In this document: one piece after another, positions 26,301 through 32,623 of the stretch | How the letters are laid out: each line of letters starts with the position of its first letter | How positions within the stretch are numbered: the first letter of the stretch is position 1 | Translations under genes and position numbers: made by a program | The notes under the pieces: model-generated | Told to the model about the DNA's origin: nothing | The model's database searches: none | Seen by the model: only the letters and a program-made list of their open reading frames with translations | Origin: Cristatella mucedo | Lineage: Eukaryota > Bryozoa > Phylactolaemata > Cristatellidae | Reading direction: 5' to 3' | NCBI GenBank assembly: GCA_009760855.2 | Contig: WPIO01000092.1 | Span: 62,001 to 126,000 of the forward strand | DNA length: 64,000 bases

Positions 26301-29300
26301 ATTCAGTTTCTCAGTTGCTGCAGCTGATTCCGACGGTTTGAATGACAAATACAACTGAGTATCGTCAGCATTAAAGTGATATCCTATTCCATGGGCCTTA
26401 AGCACTTTTTCTAGAGGTCGTGTATAAATGGAGAACAGCAAGGGACCGAGTACAGACTCTTGAAGGACTCCACAGGTGACCCTTCTAGGGTGTGAGACCT
26501 GACCCCCACACGACACGGATTGAACACGATCAGACAAGTACGATTTAAACCACGCCAGTGCATCGTCTGCCAGACCGATCGTTGTTCTCAATCGTTCAAG
26601 CAGAACATCGTGATCAATAGTGTCGAATTCACCAGACAGATCTAGCAGAGCTAGGGCAGTGACATTCCAATCGTCGTTGCCACGTAGAATGTCATCGTTT
26701 ACACGGAGGAGAGCAGTTTCAGTAGAGTGCTACCTCTTGAATGCTGATTGAAATGTTTCTGACACTTCATTATTTTTAATATGTTCAACCAGCTGCTTAG
26801 CAACCGTTTTTTCAACAATCTTTGACAAGAAAGGAAGAAGGGAAACTGGGCGATAGTTTACAAGGACCTCTGTATCTAATCCAGGCTTTTTGAGTATGGC
26901 TTGAACGATTGCCGATTTGAAGGACTTGGGGACGACCCCTTTTCCTAGATAAGCATTAACAATCTTGGTTATGGCAGGGCTAAGTTGGTCTGCTAGTGAA
27001 GACCGCAGAGATGAAGGTATAGGGTCTTCAGGAGACGAGCTCTTTTTCCTTGACCTTGTTAAGGTAGCCACATCGCATGCAGAAACCTCGGAGAACCTTT
27101 TAAGGAAGGTCACAGGTTGTGGAACCGCGATTGCTTTAGTCGGAGGGGGCTTGATGGAGGCACAAACGTGCTCAATTTTTCCAGTAAAGAAGGCTGAAAA
27201 CGTTTCGGCTGAGCCCTTAATATCTGGGGAGTCAGACCTCACAGCATTGGCCAGTAAATGGTTTACTGTCTTATAAATCTGTTTAGGGTCCGACTGGCAG
27301 GAATTCAGCTTTCGGATGAAAAAAGAAACCCTGATTTTTTTTTAAGCTTTCGGGTGTAAACTCGAAGGAAGTCCTTGAAATTGACTAGATCTGCATCAGA
27401 CCTCGATTTCTTGAAACGACGTTCAAGCCTGCGCTTAATCCGGCGTATCTTTGGGAGTTTTTTTGTAAATTGAAAGGAATCTTCACGACTTTGAACACGG
27501 ATAGAATGAACGGGATCATGCCTCTCTCTCTTGTCATGTGCATTATCTGTCCGATTGAACTACGCATTTGGCTCTTAGTCTTCCTTTGCTGTTGCTCTTC
27601 TCAGCATCTATTCCTCTACTAAAAGTTATTTGTTTTCTGATTCTGCCCGTGACTTCCTGAAGTAATACGTTACATCGTGTTTCTACTTCAGCCACCCTCA
27701 AAATCTTTAGGTTTTAGATGAGGGTTTAGCCGATGACTTGCACTTTCCGACCCAGGTCATGGTTTCGAGCCCCTTAGCAGACAATCCTTAATAGCCCGCT
27801 GGAGACTAAGTGGTAGCTGATACGGCTCTTCTATCATTATATATAACGAGACCTTTGAATCAGCATGTTATCTCTTGAGCAATTCCGACATATTGAGCGT
27901 AAAGCATAATTGTTTCTTATTGTACGTATAGCCATTAAGTTGGTGCCGGTTTAAAATTGATTGAAAGCTGTGCTATAGCTTGAATCAGCTACAATTTTAA
28001 AATACTGCGCTTTTAAGGACGTCTGCTGCGAAACATGGCCAACAAGAATCTTGTCTCGATAGGCAACCTTCCAGCAACCTTTTCATTAGTAGTTCAGTGG
28101 TCTACCGATTAAGGTATGTAGATGTACATTCTTTTGACCCCCAGTGCAGGGCTTTGAAGCATTGGCTTTACATTTCTACTTACGTGCTCGAGCAGAATCC
28201 AGATATACTTCATGAATTGATGTGTGTGTTTATAATTGCAATTTGGGTCTCAATCAGCAACCAATACGCCTTCTGTGGTTGGCTAGCTGAGAACATATCT
28301 CCTGCACGACTCGGGTCTAGACAAGTGTGGGAAACCCTCACGAGCGGTCTGCTGGTGCATCCTTGACAACCAGTGAGTGACTGAGTGTGTTTGTCTTTTA
28401 GCAGCGTTTGCAAGTAAAGTAGCAATACCAAAATACAGCATATGTGTTCCTGAAACTGTACACAGACCAAGGTCTCGAGGACATGCCTATCTAATTGAAG
28501 CGGTTATACATTGGCAAATAAAACTCAATTTGATGTTATTAGTTGGAGATTTATGGCTGAAGCCGATCTGCCTTGGAAGATGCCCTTGTATAGTCATAAG
28601 TGTCTCTCGTGTTAGACATGTTCAGTACATGTCTCTTGTGCAGCTTGTGGCTTCATATATGAAAGAGCATTGCTGATCTGCTCGCACAGTCGGAAGCAAA
28701 AGTATAGGCGTTTTGTGCTACATAAAGCTGGCAATTTCACGTTTTGGTACACCCCAATAAACATTTCAGGATGGCGTTAATGTTTCACACTTTTTTCTTT
28801 TGATTCAGAGGTGGGAAATAGCTCTGAAGATGCCAGCTAAAAAACGCGACTATTCTTCGAATCTATCTTTCAATTGAATTTTAATATTGGCTTTAAGCTA
28901 TCCGGATTATTGGTGGTGGATAGCTATGCAGCTGTACCTATTGAATGCTATTTCATGTACCAAAGTATCCACTGACATCCAGTTTTTTCCGACCTCATGC
29001 ACGTGTACGAAAAGATGCACGGTCGATGTGAGTGAGCATTTTGCCCTAGGCATGGTGCAAGTGGCTCTGGGTCTTTGCATGCTAGCCATTCCCAGCGGTT
29101 GACCTTTGTCCTGTTACAAGATCAACCAGGCGATGAGCATCAAGTTTGAGTCCGAGTTCTACCGCCGCAGTCAGAGCTCAGTTTTCGCCGATGGGAATGG
29201 ACATACGATGGGAGCGATGTACTGGCAGCTGAATGACATCTGGCAAGCACCTACGTGGGCATCACTAGGTATGTCCGCCGCATTGCGAGTGGCAGTAGGG

Positions 29301-31409
29301 ATGCAGCTCGGCCGCGCGTAACGAATATCGGCCTAGTGTCGCATCAGTACATCGCCACACTCGACTCCTGTCCGATTATAAAAAGTTGGGCATCGCAATT
29401 ATCCAGCCAGAGTCTGGTGGCACCGATTGAAGGAAAGCAGCAGGCTCAGCAGGCTCCAGACCTGCTCCACTCGACCATCTTACTGTCGGCAAAGAAAGAG
29501 CACCTTGGGTGTTCAGGCTATTTGCCTGCATCATCAGCTCAAAACTGTCGGCTACTGATTGTTCCCCCTACTAAACGTTTCATGCATATCGTAGGTGCCA
29601 CTCTTGAACTTTTTGGCCGGAGACTCGCTTGGAGCGGCTGCTCATGCCTGTCGACGGCTCCAAGTTAGAGACCTTGACAGTCCGCGTCGAGATGCAAGAG
29701 CAGTTGCTACTGTGCACCGCCTATCGTTTCCTCCGCCTACGCTGCCGTTCTTTCCTTTCTATCAGAGTACAGTGGCAAGTGGAAAATGCTGCATTACTAT
29801 GCCGAGCAGTTCTTCGCGCCAGCAGCGCTGTCGATGGACGTGGAGGATGGCAAGCTGGTGGTCTACTTGATGCAGGATCGTATTGGTGCCGCAAAGCCCA
29901 CCGTGCTGTCACTGCAGGCTTTCTCCTGGACCGACAACACGTCTCCCATCGGTGTCAAGAACGTGAACGTCTCCCAGGTTTGTCGTATGCGTCCCTGCCT
30001 CATGTGCCGGTGGCCGTCCGGAGTCCATTTGTTATCAGCTGCTGCATTGGCCTCAGTCCGTCTTAGCGAATTCGATCCCTGCTGCACTGCCACAGTGGCC
30101 GGGTAAAACCGCATTTTCGCTAAGCGGTGCTCTCAATGCGCCGGCAAAGAGGCCTGACTTTGAACACTTTGCCTCTTGGGCTACCGGAGACTGTCTATTA
30201 GCAGCAAGTGGCTGCGGTGCATTGGCTGTCACTGCCACTGTCACTGTCATAGCGGTGCATTGTTGGTGATGCATCGGAAGTTGCAACTGAACCTCCTCCA
30301 CGTGCCTGCCGGATTCGTGATGACCGCTTCCCACTGCTGGGTGGTCGCTGCTGTGTAAAAATCAAACTGCTCCCGCATTCGACGTTTCGACCGCCACAAT
30401 GCACTTTTACTCTCTCCGAATCTTGGCGTCTATGGCGTGCGAGAAGGCGAGGGCACGCTGAGCGGACCCTGTGCCCCGGTGACGGCAAGTTCGAAGCGCT
30501 CCAGGTCGGCCCAGCGTGTTGTAGCTGGTGTCGACTGATGGGGGGGGGAGAACCTGCTACCCCCATAAGGTTGCATTCAAATCCCAAGTCCCAGGGCCCA
30601 GAATTATTCGCGATACTCTCAGCCTGGCCGCCGGGCTCGGCAGTACCGGTCGCCTTGCGAAACACGAGACGCTTGCGTTAGTGCCCATTTTGAGGAGAGT
30701 ACGAAGACGAATGCCAGCTGAGAAGGCTGCTGATTGCTGTGGGCTGTATCGCTGGGCTTCCACTGTCCAGAAGCAGCCGAACTGCTGGCATGAGCTGCAG
30801 GCAGTGCGTCCAGCCCGTCTGGTCTCGGCCTTCAGCAGTGAGCGAGCCTCTGCTTCGGCGGCGCTGTAGGTGGCGCTGAAGTCGCAGCAGATTTTCGGAG
30901 CGCCTGTTAATGACACGCTCGTCGAGCTGGGTTGCTCGGCCGCAGAAAGATGTTTCTTAGTCGCTCGAACCGACGACGAACGTGCGCGAGAGACTTTCTT
31001 CCTGCCCAGCGAGCCGAAGAACGCCGTCGGCCTGCAGCGCTCAATCATTAAGGTAGGCCTCGGCCGGCGTCCGTAGCATTGTGGTTAGTTTCCGGCGGCC
31101 GAAAGAGCCGTGCGTCGTCTAGGCATCTCTGGAGTTCGAAGACCTCGAGTTGGCGCGAGGCTACTCTTTCTCTAGGTCGACCAGGTTTTCGCTTCGGCTC
31201 CGCGGACTTTCGAAGTCCATCTCTCATCGTCTGCTCCGGCGCCGTTTGTCTGGCTAGAGGCATCCGTTAGCGGGCGGTTCAGCAAGAACGGGCACCTCTT
31301 GTACTCGGCCGAAGACGTGGTGACATTTTTTGCCTGGGAAGATATTACCGCCGCTCAAGTTCAAGCAGGCCTCTCCGTTATGAGCTTGATGGACATATAC
31401 TCGAACTGA
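245..31409 (+). CDS. MANBA: Beta-mannosidase gene (GH2), complete, 16 coding exons
   Basis: This gene encodes a lysosomal exo-beta-mannosidase, which removes terminal beta-1,4-linked mannose during N-glycan breakdown. The joined exons (listed separately) total 2661 nt, giving 886 residues plus a stop. All introns are GT..AG and the phases close. Residues 1 to about 22 are a signal peptide with a hydrophobic core. The N-terminal GH2 sugar-binding part includes the Cys-rich PPDCP stretch and [10 protein letters not shown], ending at W206. An Ig-like GH2 domain follows, with LWWPNGYGG at its end. The TIM barrel begins near [11 protein letters not shown] (353-362) and contains RVWGGG (389-394). 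WAGNNENE (453-460) supplies the acid/base Glu458, and MSEYGYQ (556-562) supplies the nucleophile Glu558. [17 protein letters not shown] (656-672) closes the barrel. C-terminal beta domains end in MSLMDIYSN. An in-frame ATG at 251 could serve as an alternative start. Family identity comes from recalled similarity to vertebrate MANBA along the whole length. Expression is not shown by the sequence. Confidence 0.95.
363..1484 (+). other. MANBA intron 1
   Basis: The first 750 bp are GC- and CpG-rich and the rest is AT-rich. Open frames here (for example 728-1198) show no recognisable domain. I see no transposon. Confidence 0.8.
1485..1631 (+). CDS. MANBA: MANBA exon 2
   Basis: The acceptor is TTTGTAG and the donor GTGAGT, with phase 1 in and phase 1 out. 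It encodes [19 protein letters not shown] and [12 protein letters not shown], matching the GH2 family pattern VPG..H/Y..L and the YYRFND motif of beta-mannosidases. Confidence 0.95.
1744..1892 (+). CDS. MANBA: MANBA exon 3
   Basis: The acceptor is TTTGTGCAG and the donor GTAGGG, with phase 1 in and phase 0 out. It encodes [19 protein letters not shown] and [11 protein letters not shown]. The DGVDTVA..NG and NMF.RY motifs are typical of MANBA. Confidence 0.95.
2020..2222 (+). CDS. MANBA: MANBA exon 4
   Basis: The acceptor is GTGTGTAG and the donor GTACGT, with phase 0 in and phase 2 out. It encodes the strongly conserved [18 protein letters not shown] and [20 protein letters not shown]. Trp206 is split across the intron. 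Confidence 0.96.
2223..2790 (+). other. MANBA intron 4, left part without recognised repeat
   Basis: No exon or confident repeat is seen in this first part of intron 4. Confidence 0.5.
2791..3105 (+). repeat. L2-A fragment with an L2-B tail inserted
   Basis: The sequence around 2800-2865 and 3055-3104 matches the L2-A C-terminal coding region (the [13 protein letters not shown] and [12 protein letters not shown] area). Between them, about 2873-3030 matches the L2-B 3' end (CTTTGTTGCGTGAGA through GTGCGCTAT). This is best read as an L2-B end inserted into an older L2-A fragment. All frames are broken. Confidence 0.6.
3105..4818 (-). repeat. L2-A LINE, 5'-truncated, minus strand
   Basis: On the minus strand this begins with an (AAT)n tail, the complement of (ATT)n, at 3105-3122, then the 3' UTR at 3123-3280. 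Next comes the C-terminal region of the ORF2 reverse-transcriptase protein. Motifs include [21 protein letters not shown] and [15 protein letters not shown] at 3284-3838, and [20 protein letters not shown] with [13 protein letters not shown] at 4185-4502. The frame is broken by shifts near 3840 and 4100. The copy stops near 4818, inside the reverse-transcriptase domain. It is a dead copy in MANBA intron 4. Confidence 0.85.
4819..5029 (+). repeat. L2-A fragment, inverted relative to its neighbour
   Basis: This plus-strand fragment carries the FHFYADDTQ reverse-transcriptase catalytic region. It duplicates, in inverted orientation, sequence also present at about 4030-4215. It ends abruptly at TTACTAGTTAT. 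Confidence 0.8.
5030..6310. other. Intron 4 sequence, nothing recognised
   Basis: AT-rich to 5300, then mixed composition with CT-rich stretches at 5440-5530. A T8G10-type homopolymer junction lies at 5881-5900. Open frames at 5423-5665 and 5802-6176 have no recognisable domain and are not called. Confidence 0.5.
6312..6440 (+). repeat. SINE-B (tRNA-derived) copy
   Basis: A tRNA-like A-box region (GCTCAGTGGTAAAGTG) is followed by a B-box-like GGTCTCGAGCC and the SINE-B body. The tail (GGTTAAGTTTTCTCAGGACG, then CTATACAAATGAATTA) resembles the L2-A 3' end. Confidence 0.7.
6541..6608 (+). CDS. MANBA: MANBA exon 5
   Basis: The acceptor is GTTGATAG and the donor GTACGT, with phase 2 in and phase 1 out. 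It encodes [22 protein letters not shown], directly after GIW of exon 4. The IW(K)xVxIxAY pattern is family-typical. Confidence 0.92.
6845..7010 (-). repeat. SINE-A (tRNA-derived) copy
   Basis: On the minus strand it shows a tRNA-like head with a B-box-like GGTTCGAGAAC, then the SINE-A body (complement of CCGTGGAAGAGCCTTAGCGG). It is diverged. Confidence 0.65.
7235..7335 (-). repeat. L2-A fragment
   Basis: This matches the L2-A linker between the endonuclease and reverse-transcriptase domains. The same stretch is seen at 60195-60300 (TTTGGATTGTGCAT area through GATGGACAG). Confidence 0.6.
7336..8300 (+). other. Intron 5, right part, nothing recognised
   Basis: No exon, repeat family or RNA gene is recognised before the acceptor at 8299-8300. 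A short ATGAATGAATG run lies near 7975. Confidence 0.5.
8301..8473 (+). CDS. MANBA: MANBA exon 6
   Basis: The acceptor is CCTTCTCAG and the donor GTAGGT, with phase 1 in and phase 0 out. It encodes [20 protein letters not shown] and a Ser-rich loop [20 protein letters not shown]. This is the GH2 Ig-like domain. Its end joins exon 7 as [19 protein letters not shown], so no extra exon is needed. Confidence 0.92.
8812..8925 (+). repeat. SINE-A copy, 3'-incomplete
   Basis: The sequence shows CACTAGGTTAGGCGG, then a B box GGTTCGAATCC at 8866-8876, followed by the CGCTGCAAGCAGTGG body. It fades after about 8925. Confidence 0.75.
9120..9180 (-). repeat. SINE-A 3' end fragment
   Basis: The complement of the SINE-A tail is present (GCTGATTTAACAGCCTC, AAAGCCTTTACGGCTATC). 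It directly abuts the L2-B copy that starts near 9180. Confidence 0.65.
9181..9990 (+). repeat. L2-B LINE 3' half
   Basis: Frames at 9300-9548 and 9526-9912 encode the LINE ORF2 C-terminus: [50 protein letters not shown] frameshift separates them near 9520. The 3' end contains GTGCGCTATACAAAACTC. It lies in MANBA intron 6. Confidence 0.85.
10331..10488 (+). repeat. SINE-A copy, nearly full length
   Basis: The tRNA-like head (CACTAGGTAAGGTGG and B-box-like GGTTTCGATTCC) is followed by the CACTGCAAGCGGTGGTGATA body and the tail CTTCTGTCGCTATACAAAA. A (TTTA)n run starts right after it. Confidence 0.8.
10490..10975. other. Intron 6 sequence, nothing recognised
   Basis: Apart from a short (TTTA)n run at 10487-10506, no repeat family or gene is recognised. 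Confidence 0.5.
10976..11607 (-). repeat. L2-A LINE 3' part
   Basis: Minus-strand 3' UTR, then the ORF2 C-terminus ([20 protein letters not shown] and [20 protein letters not shown]). The frame is shifted near 11400. Homology stops at about 11607. Confidence 0.85.
11608..11977. other. Unassigned spacer between two L2-A pieces
   Basis: This has no match to other L2-A copies in the window. It may be an insertion of unknown type or older intron sequence. Confidence 0.45.
11978..12350 (-). repeat. L2-A fragment (reverse-transcriptase N-terminal part)
   Basis: The minus-strand frame at 11961-12275 encodes [20 protein letters not shown] and [20 protein letters not shown], the fingers region of LINE reverse transcriptase. 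Confidence 0.8.
12351..12462 (+). repeat. SINE-A copy between opposed L2-A fragments
   Basis: It contains CAGCAGGTAAGGTGC, the B box GGTTCGAATCC (12411-12421) and a GCAAACGGTAGTGATAGCC body. It sits exactly at the junction between a minus and a plus L2-A fragment. Confidence 0.75.
12463..13408 (+). repeat. L2-A LINE 3' half, plus strand
   Basis: The frame at 12447-13025 encodes the end of the reverse transcriptase and the C-terminal region ([39 protein letters not shown]). It includes an unusual in-frame hairpin at 12763-12792. The 3' UTR ends in GGTGCTTTATTAAGTGTG followed by (ATT)n. Confidence 0.88.
13411..13448 (+). repeat. SINE-A 3' end fragment
   Basis: AAGGCTCTTCTGATGCCACA resembles the SINE-A tail, found directly after the (ATT)n of the preceding L2-A. 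Confidence 0.45.
13465..13890 (-). repeat. L2-A fragment (linker to reverse transcriptase)
   Basis: The minus-strand sequence corresponds to 59930-60300 in the 61-kb copy (TTCTTCGACTGGGAGATGAA; AGATCACCACAAGGATCA). It is degenerate. Confidence 0.7.
14252..14408 (+). CDS. MANBA: MANBA exon 7
   Basis: The acceptor is TTTGTGCAG and the donor GTAAGC, with phase 0 in and phase 1 out. It encodes [19 protein letters not shown] and [15 protein letters not shown]. The WWPNG.G and FRTVEL motifs are hallmarks of GH2 beta-mannosidases. Confidence 0.96.
14560..14705 (-). repeat. SINE-A-like copy, diverged
   Basis: The complement shows a tRNA-like B-box region (CAGGACTCAAACTCACGG) and the body complement (GTGGTAGAAGAGCCCCTGCA). 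Confidence 0.6.
14710..15381 (+). other. Intron 7, right part, nothing recognised
   Basis: AT-rich intron sequence with no recognisable repeat or exon until the acceptor TTCTTTGCAG. Confidence 0.5.
15382..15686 (+). CDS. MANBA: MANBA exon 8 (TIM barrel start)
   Basis: The acceptor is TTCTTTGCAG and the donor GTGCGG, with phase 1 in and phase 0 out. It encodes [35 protein letters not shown] and [17 protein letters not shown]. These line the active-site cleft of GH2 enzymes. Confidence 0.97.
15802..15881 (+). CDS. MANBA: MANBA exon 9 (acid/base glutamate)
   Basis: The acceptor is TCAATACAG and the donor GTAAGG, with phase 0 in and phase 2 out. It encodes [19 protein letters not shown]. In GH2 the Glu directly after the Asn pair is the general acid/base, here residue 458 by my count. 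Confidence 0.96.
16205..16372 (-). repeat. SINE-A copy
   Basis: The complement of a full SINE-A: tail (GGCTGCTTCAACGGCCTC), body (CACCACTCGCAGTGGGCAAC), and B-box complement GGACTCAAACCCATGACC. Confidence 0.7.
16574..16776 (+). CDS. MANBA: MANBA exon 10
   Basis: The acceptor is TCTGTCTAG and the donor GTAAGC, with phase 2 in and phase 1 out. It encodes [34 protein letters not shown] and [10 protein letters not shown], all closely matching MANBA. Confidence 0.96.
16899..17078 (+). CDS. MANBA: MANBA exon 11 (nucleophile glutamate)
   Basis: The acceptor is CTTTTTAG and the donor GTAAGC, with phase 1 in and phase 1 out. It encodes [31 protein letters not shown] and MTRNHHPGG. The Glu in SEYGYQ is the GH2 catalytic nucleophile, residue 558 here. 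Confidence 0.97.
17232..17285 (-). repeat. SINE-A 3' end fragment
   Basis: The complement of the SINE-A tail (GCTGATTTAACAGCCTCATT) ends at the start of a GATATC-rich cluster. Confidence 0.55.
17286..17373. repeat. Palindromic GATATCATATAT tandem cluster
   Basis: Several copies of GATATCATATAT and its variants in about 90 bp are self-complementary (ATGATATCAT). This is a simple or cruciform-prone repeat. Confidence 0.85.
17374..18480 (+). repeat. L2-A LINE, degenerate reverse-transcriptase region
   Basis: The plus-strand sequence follows L2-A from the linker (CAGCACCTCAATGTCTTCCT) through the FYADDTQ-equivalent region near 18350-18400 (AGCTTCCATTTTTATGCTGA). It has many stops and shifts. 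A SINE-B interrupts it at 17608-17752. Confidence 0.75.
17608..17752 (+). repeat. SINE-B copy inserted in L2-A
   Basis: The tRNA-like head TGGTCTAGCGGTTAAGGTGC and B box GGGCTCGAGCCC are followed by TGAAGCGCCTGAATAGAG and the tail GGGTGCTATATAAATGAATT. L2-A homology continues directly on both sides. Confidence 0.8.
18575..18650 (+). repeat. L2-A 3' tail fragment
   Basis: TTACCTAGAAAGAGATGTAG followed by AGGGTGCAATGCAAATG resembles the L2-A terminal 3' UTR. Confidence 0.55.
18651..20035 (+). other. Intron 11, right part, nothing recognised
   Basis: No gene is seen. A G/C-homopolymer-rich stretch lies at 19560-19630. Open frames here have no recognisable domain. Confidence 0.5.
20036..20136 (+). 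CDS. MANBA: MANBA exon 12
   Basis: The acceptor is ATCACCTGCAG and the donor GTACTT, with phase 1 in and phase 0 out. It encodes [18 protein letters not shown] and [13 protein letters not shown]. The final IYLTQ matches MANBA. The middle is variable in the family. Confidence 0.93.
20137..20984 (+). other. Intron 12, left part, nothing recognised
   Basis: AT-rich sequence with a TTTTATATTTATATTT-type stretch near 20510-20550. There is no recognisable repeat family or exon. Confidence 0.5.
20985..21345 (-). repeat. L2-A fragment with internal microsatellite
   Basis: A degenerate minus-strand reverse-transcriptase segment (complement of the FYADDTQ to GVPQGS region). L2-A homology runs up to GAGAGTATA at 21197 and resumes at GTGAAAAGAAG at 21286. 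The (AC)n(AT)n array therefore lies inside the LINE. Confidence 0.75.
21197..21285. repeat. (AC)n(AT)n compound microsatellite
   Basis: About 34 AC units are followed by about 10 AT units. Confidence 0.97.
21440..21550 (-). repeat. L2-A 3' end fragment
   Basis: The complement of the L2-A 3' tail is present (TATAGCACTTTCCGAGAACT, TTTCTAGGCACTTTACAT). Confidence 0.65.
21805..21920. repeat. 58-bp tandem duplication (two units)
   Basis: Unit 1 is 21805-21862 and unit 2 is 21863-21920. Each begins GAAAAGAA and ends AAAAGCTTAGCT. They differ at about three positions. Confidence 0.93.
22087..22212 (-). repeat. SINE-A copy
   Basis: The complement of the SINE-A tail and body is present (GACAGCCTTGTAAACTTAGC; GTGTGCAGTGGGCAACAAAG), with a B-box complement (AGGACTCGAACTAATGACC). 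Confidence 0.65.
22219..22408 (+). repeat. L2-A 3' UTR and tail only
   Basis: It runs from CTTGCATGCTGACCCTGTGC through AAAGCACCTAGAAAGAGATT to (ATT)n. This very short 5'-truncated insertion follows the SINE-A. Confidence 0.8.
22409..23310 (+). other. Intron 12 sequence, nothing recognised
   Basis: No repeat family or exon is recognised. Confidence 0.5.
23312..23361. repeat. (AC)n microsatellite
   Basis: About 25 AC units with imperfect AC/AAAC flanks extend to about 23440. Confidence 0.95.
23464..24139 (-). repeat. L2-B LINE 3' part (first segment of a split copy)
   Basis: The minus frame at 23520-24092 stays open for 190 residues and carries [40 protein letters not shown] and [18 protein letters not shown]. 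The element is cut at 24139 by an L2-A insertion and resumes at about 25992. Confidence 0.9.
24140..25991 (-). repeat. L2-A LINE nested in L2-B
   Basis: The minus strand carries the (AAT)n tail and 3' UTR, then the C-terminal domain at 24498-25214 ([26 protein letters not shown]-equivalent). The palm follows at 25087-25515 ([40 protein letters not shown]) and the fingers at 25440-25976. Two small deletions (near 25107 and 24568) break the frame. The copy at 33.9-37.8 kb shares both. Confidence 0.92.
25992..27480 (-). repeat. L2-B LINE, second segment of the split copy
   Basis: The minus strand carries the palm region ([40 protein letters not shown]) at 26166-26591. The fingers and linker follow at 26730-27242 ([34 protein letters not shown]). 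Stops and shifts inactivate it. The first residue of the usual YADD is preceded by N (FNADD), which may be a substitution. Confidence 0.9.
27721..27868 (+). repeat. SINE-A-like copy, diverged
   Basis: A B-box-like GGTTTCGAGCC at 27762-27772, a CGCTGGAGACTAAGTGGTAG body and the tail GGCTCTTCTATCATTATATA. Confidence 0.55.
27869..29120 (+). other. Intron 12, right end, nothing recognised
   Basis: No repeat family or exon is recognised before the acceptor CTGTTACAAG. Confidence 0.5.
29121..29268 (+). CDS. MANBA: MANBA exon 13
   Basis: The acceptor is CTGTTACAAG and the donor GTATGT, with phase 0 in and phase 1 out. It encodes [13 protein letters not shown] and [20 protein letters not shown], nearly identical in pattern to MANBA. 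This is the last TIM-barrel segment. Confidence 0.97.
29269..29765 (+). other. MANBA intron 13
   Basis: No repeat or extra exon is recognised. Open frames in it are low-information. Confidence 0.6.
29766..29977 (+). CDS. MANBA: MANBA exon 14
   Basis: The acceptor is TTTCTATCAG and the donor GTTTGT, with phase 1 in and phase 0 out. It encodes [18 protein letters not shown] and [33 protein letters not shown] is a MANBA signature. Confidence 0.96.
29978..30869 (+). other. MANBA intron 14
   Basis: GC-rich, with a G8 run at 30541. No repeat or exon is recognised. Open frames such as 30528-30869 end at the exon 15 acceptor and are shadows. Confidence 0.6.
30870..31052 (+). CDS. MANBA: MANBA exon 15
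   Basis: The acceptor is GCGCTGTAG and the donor GTAGGC, with phase 0 in and phase 0 out. It encodes a C-terminal beta domain with [15 protein letters not shown] and [13 protein letters not shown]. The F..PSxPKxAVGL pattern matches the MANBA C-terminus. Confidence 0.93.
31176..31409 (+). CDS. MANBA: MANBA exon 16 (C-terminus, stop)
   Basis: The acceptor is TTTCTCTAG, phase 0. It encodes [20 protein letters not shown] and MSLMDIYSN, then TGA at 31407-31409. The PFVWL....GRFS.NG and SL.DIY motifs match the MANBA end. Confidence 0.95.
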   Translation, partial: VDQVFASAPRTFEVHLSSSAPAPFVWLEASVSGRFSKNGHLLYSAEDVVTFFAWEDITAAQVQAGLSVMSLMDIYSN

Positions 31410-31511
31410 GCCTGTTTTAAGTGCAAAAACAAGACGAGACGACTTCAGCTATACGTTTATTTTTTTTAGTCCACGGTACATATCTTATGTTGGCGACTGT
31501 CTCGTTTGCTT

Positions 31512-31513
<2 letters not shown>

Positions 31514-31546
<33 letters not shown>
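31514..31546. repeat. (CT)n microsatellite in presumed 3' UTR
   Basis: About 15 CT units lie about 105 bp after the MANBA stop. Confidence 0.95.
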
Positions 31547-31549
<3 letters not shown>

Positions 31550-31897
31550 CTCTATGGTATTCAAAGTAGCGACAGAGGCCTATCTATGCAGCGCGAGATC
31601 GGTTGATTCACTCCGAAGGATATTTTTGCTTTTATTCACAGCATTCAATGGGCATGCTGACACTCTGTCATGCCTTAAGGCTCTCCAGCGATTTTGTGAC
31701 TCGACCAGAAGATTGACTTGTGTGTGTGCAGCTTTTATGTGGATCGGATCGCAGCAACCTCAATTACTGTGCCCTGTCAGTTTTGTTGTCTTATCCCTTC
31801 GGTTCTGTGGATGCTTACGAGGCGAGTCCTTAGTGTGAGCGACTGGGCGGGCAACGTTAGCCGACGACATTCCACTGTTTGCTACGGGCCGTGTAGC

Positions 31898-31903
31898 AAT
31901 AAA
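31898..31903 (+). terminator. Candidate polyadenylation signal AATAAA
   Basis: The first AATAAA after the MANBA stop, 489 bp downstream of it. A second lies at 32236-32241. Transcript ends are not visible in the DNA, so either could be used. Confidence 0.45.
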
Positions 31904-31909
31904 TTTGAT

Positions 31910-32339
31910 TTAGACACTGTCGCACTGTCATCCTTATTGGTGCTCAAATTAAATGCATTATAGTCACCAAGGCGGTGAGCAAGATTGCTATCGGGTAGCA
32001 TATCTTGCCCTGGATTTCTTGAAGCAGTCATGGGGAAGTTGTTTTTGTGGCAGGACTCTTGTTGATCGCCCGATGTCGGCTGCTAAAGTAGTTGATCCGG
32101 GTTTCAATAGCTGAAGCTGATTGGCTAATTCTAATCAGGGAGGGTACTTAAGGAGGCAGTTACTGGCATTCGTAATTGCAGGTTCTTGCTACTTTTCTTC
32201 GCATTACAGCCGAGCCTGCCTGTATATGTAATGACAATAAAGATGGCTAGGCTGGACGAGGCAAATCGCTGTGACGTAAACGGAGGGGGGGGGCTTGTAA
32301 CTTTGCATGCAATATTGAGTATAGAGACGTTGCACTCTC
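31910..32339. other. Intergenic sequence after MANBA
   Basis: No gene or repeat family is recognised. A G9 run lies near 32284-32292. Confidence 0.5.
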
Positions 32340-32623
32340 AGTCGGTAGGAACTTCAAGGCTTAAGGTGCACATGAACTCAAGGCACTGTCGGTCGCCGAA
32401 AATTTTGAGGTCGGTTCGAAGCTAAACGACCAGAGTTAGAAGTACTGGTAATACGAGGGGCTGGTGGAGGAAAGCGTTTCCGATGGGTGAGCCAGAGCAT
32501 GAGAGTGAGGCGACGACGTAAAAGTGAGTCAGTATTAATGACCTTGACACCGATGTGAAGCTCGTTTGGAAGCCAGGTGCAGGAAGTGCAGTGTAATGGA
32601 ACCAGAACGAAAAATTGTGTGTA

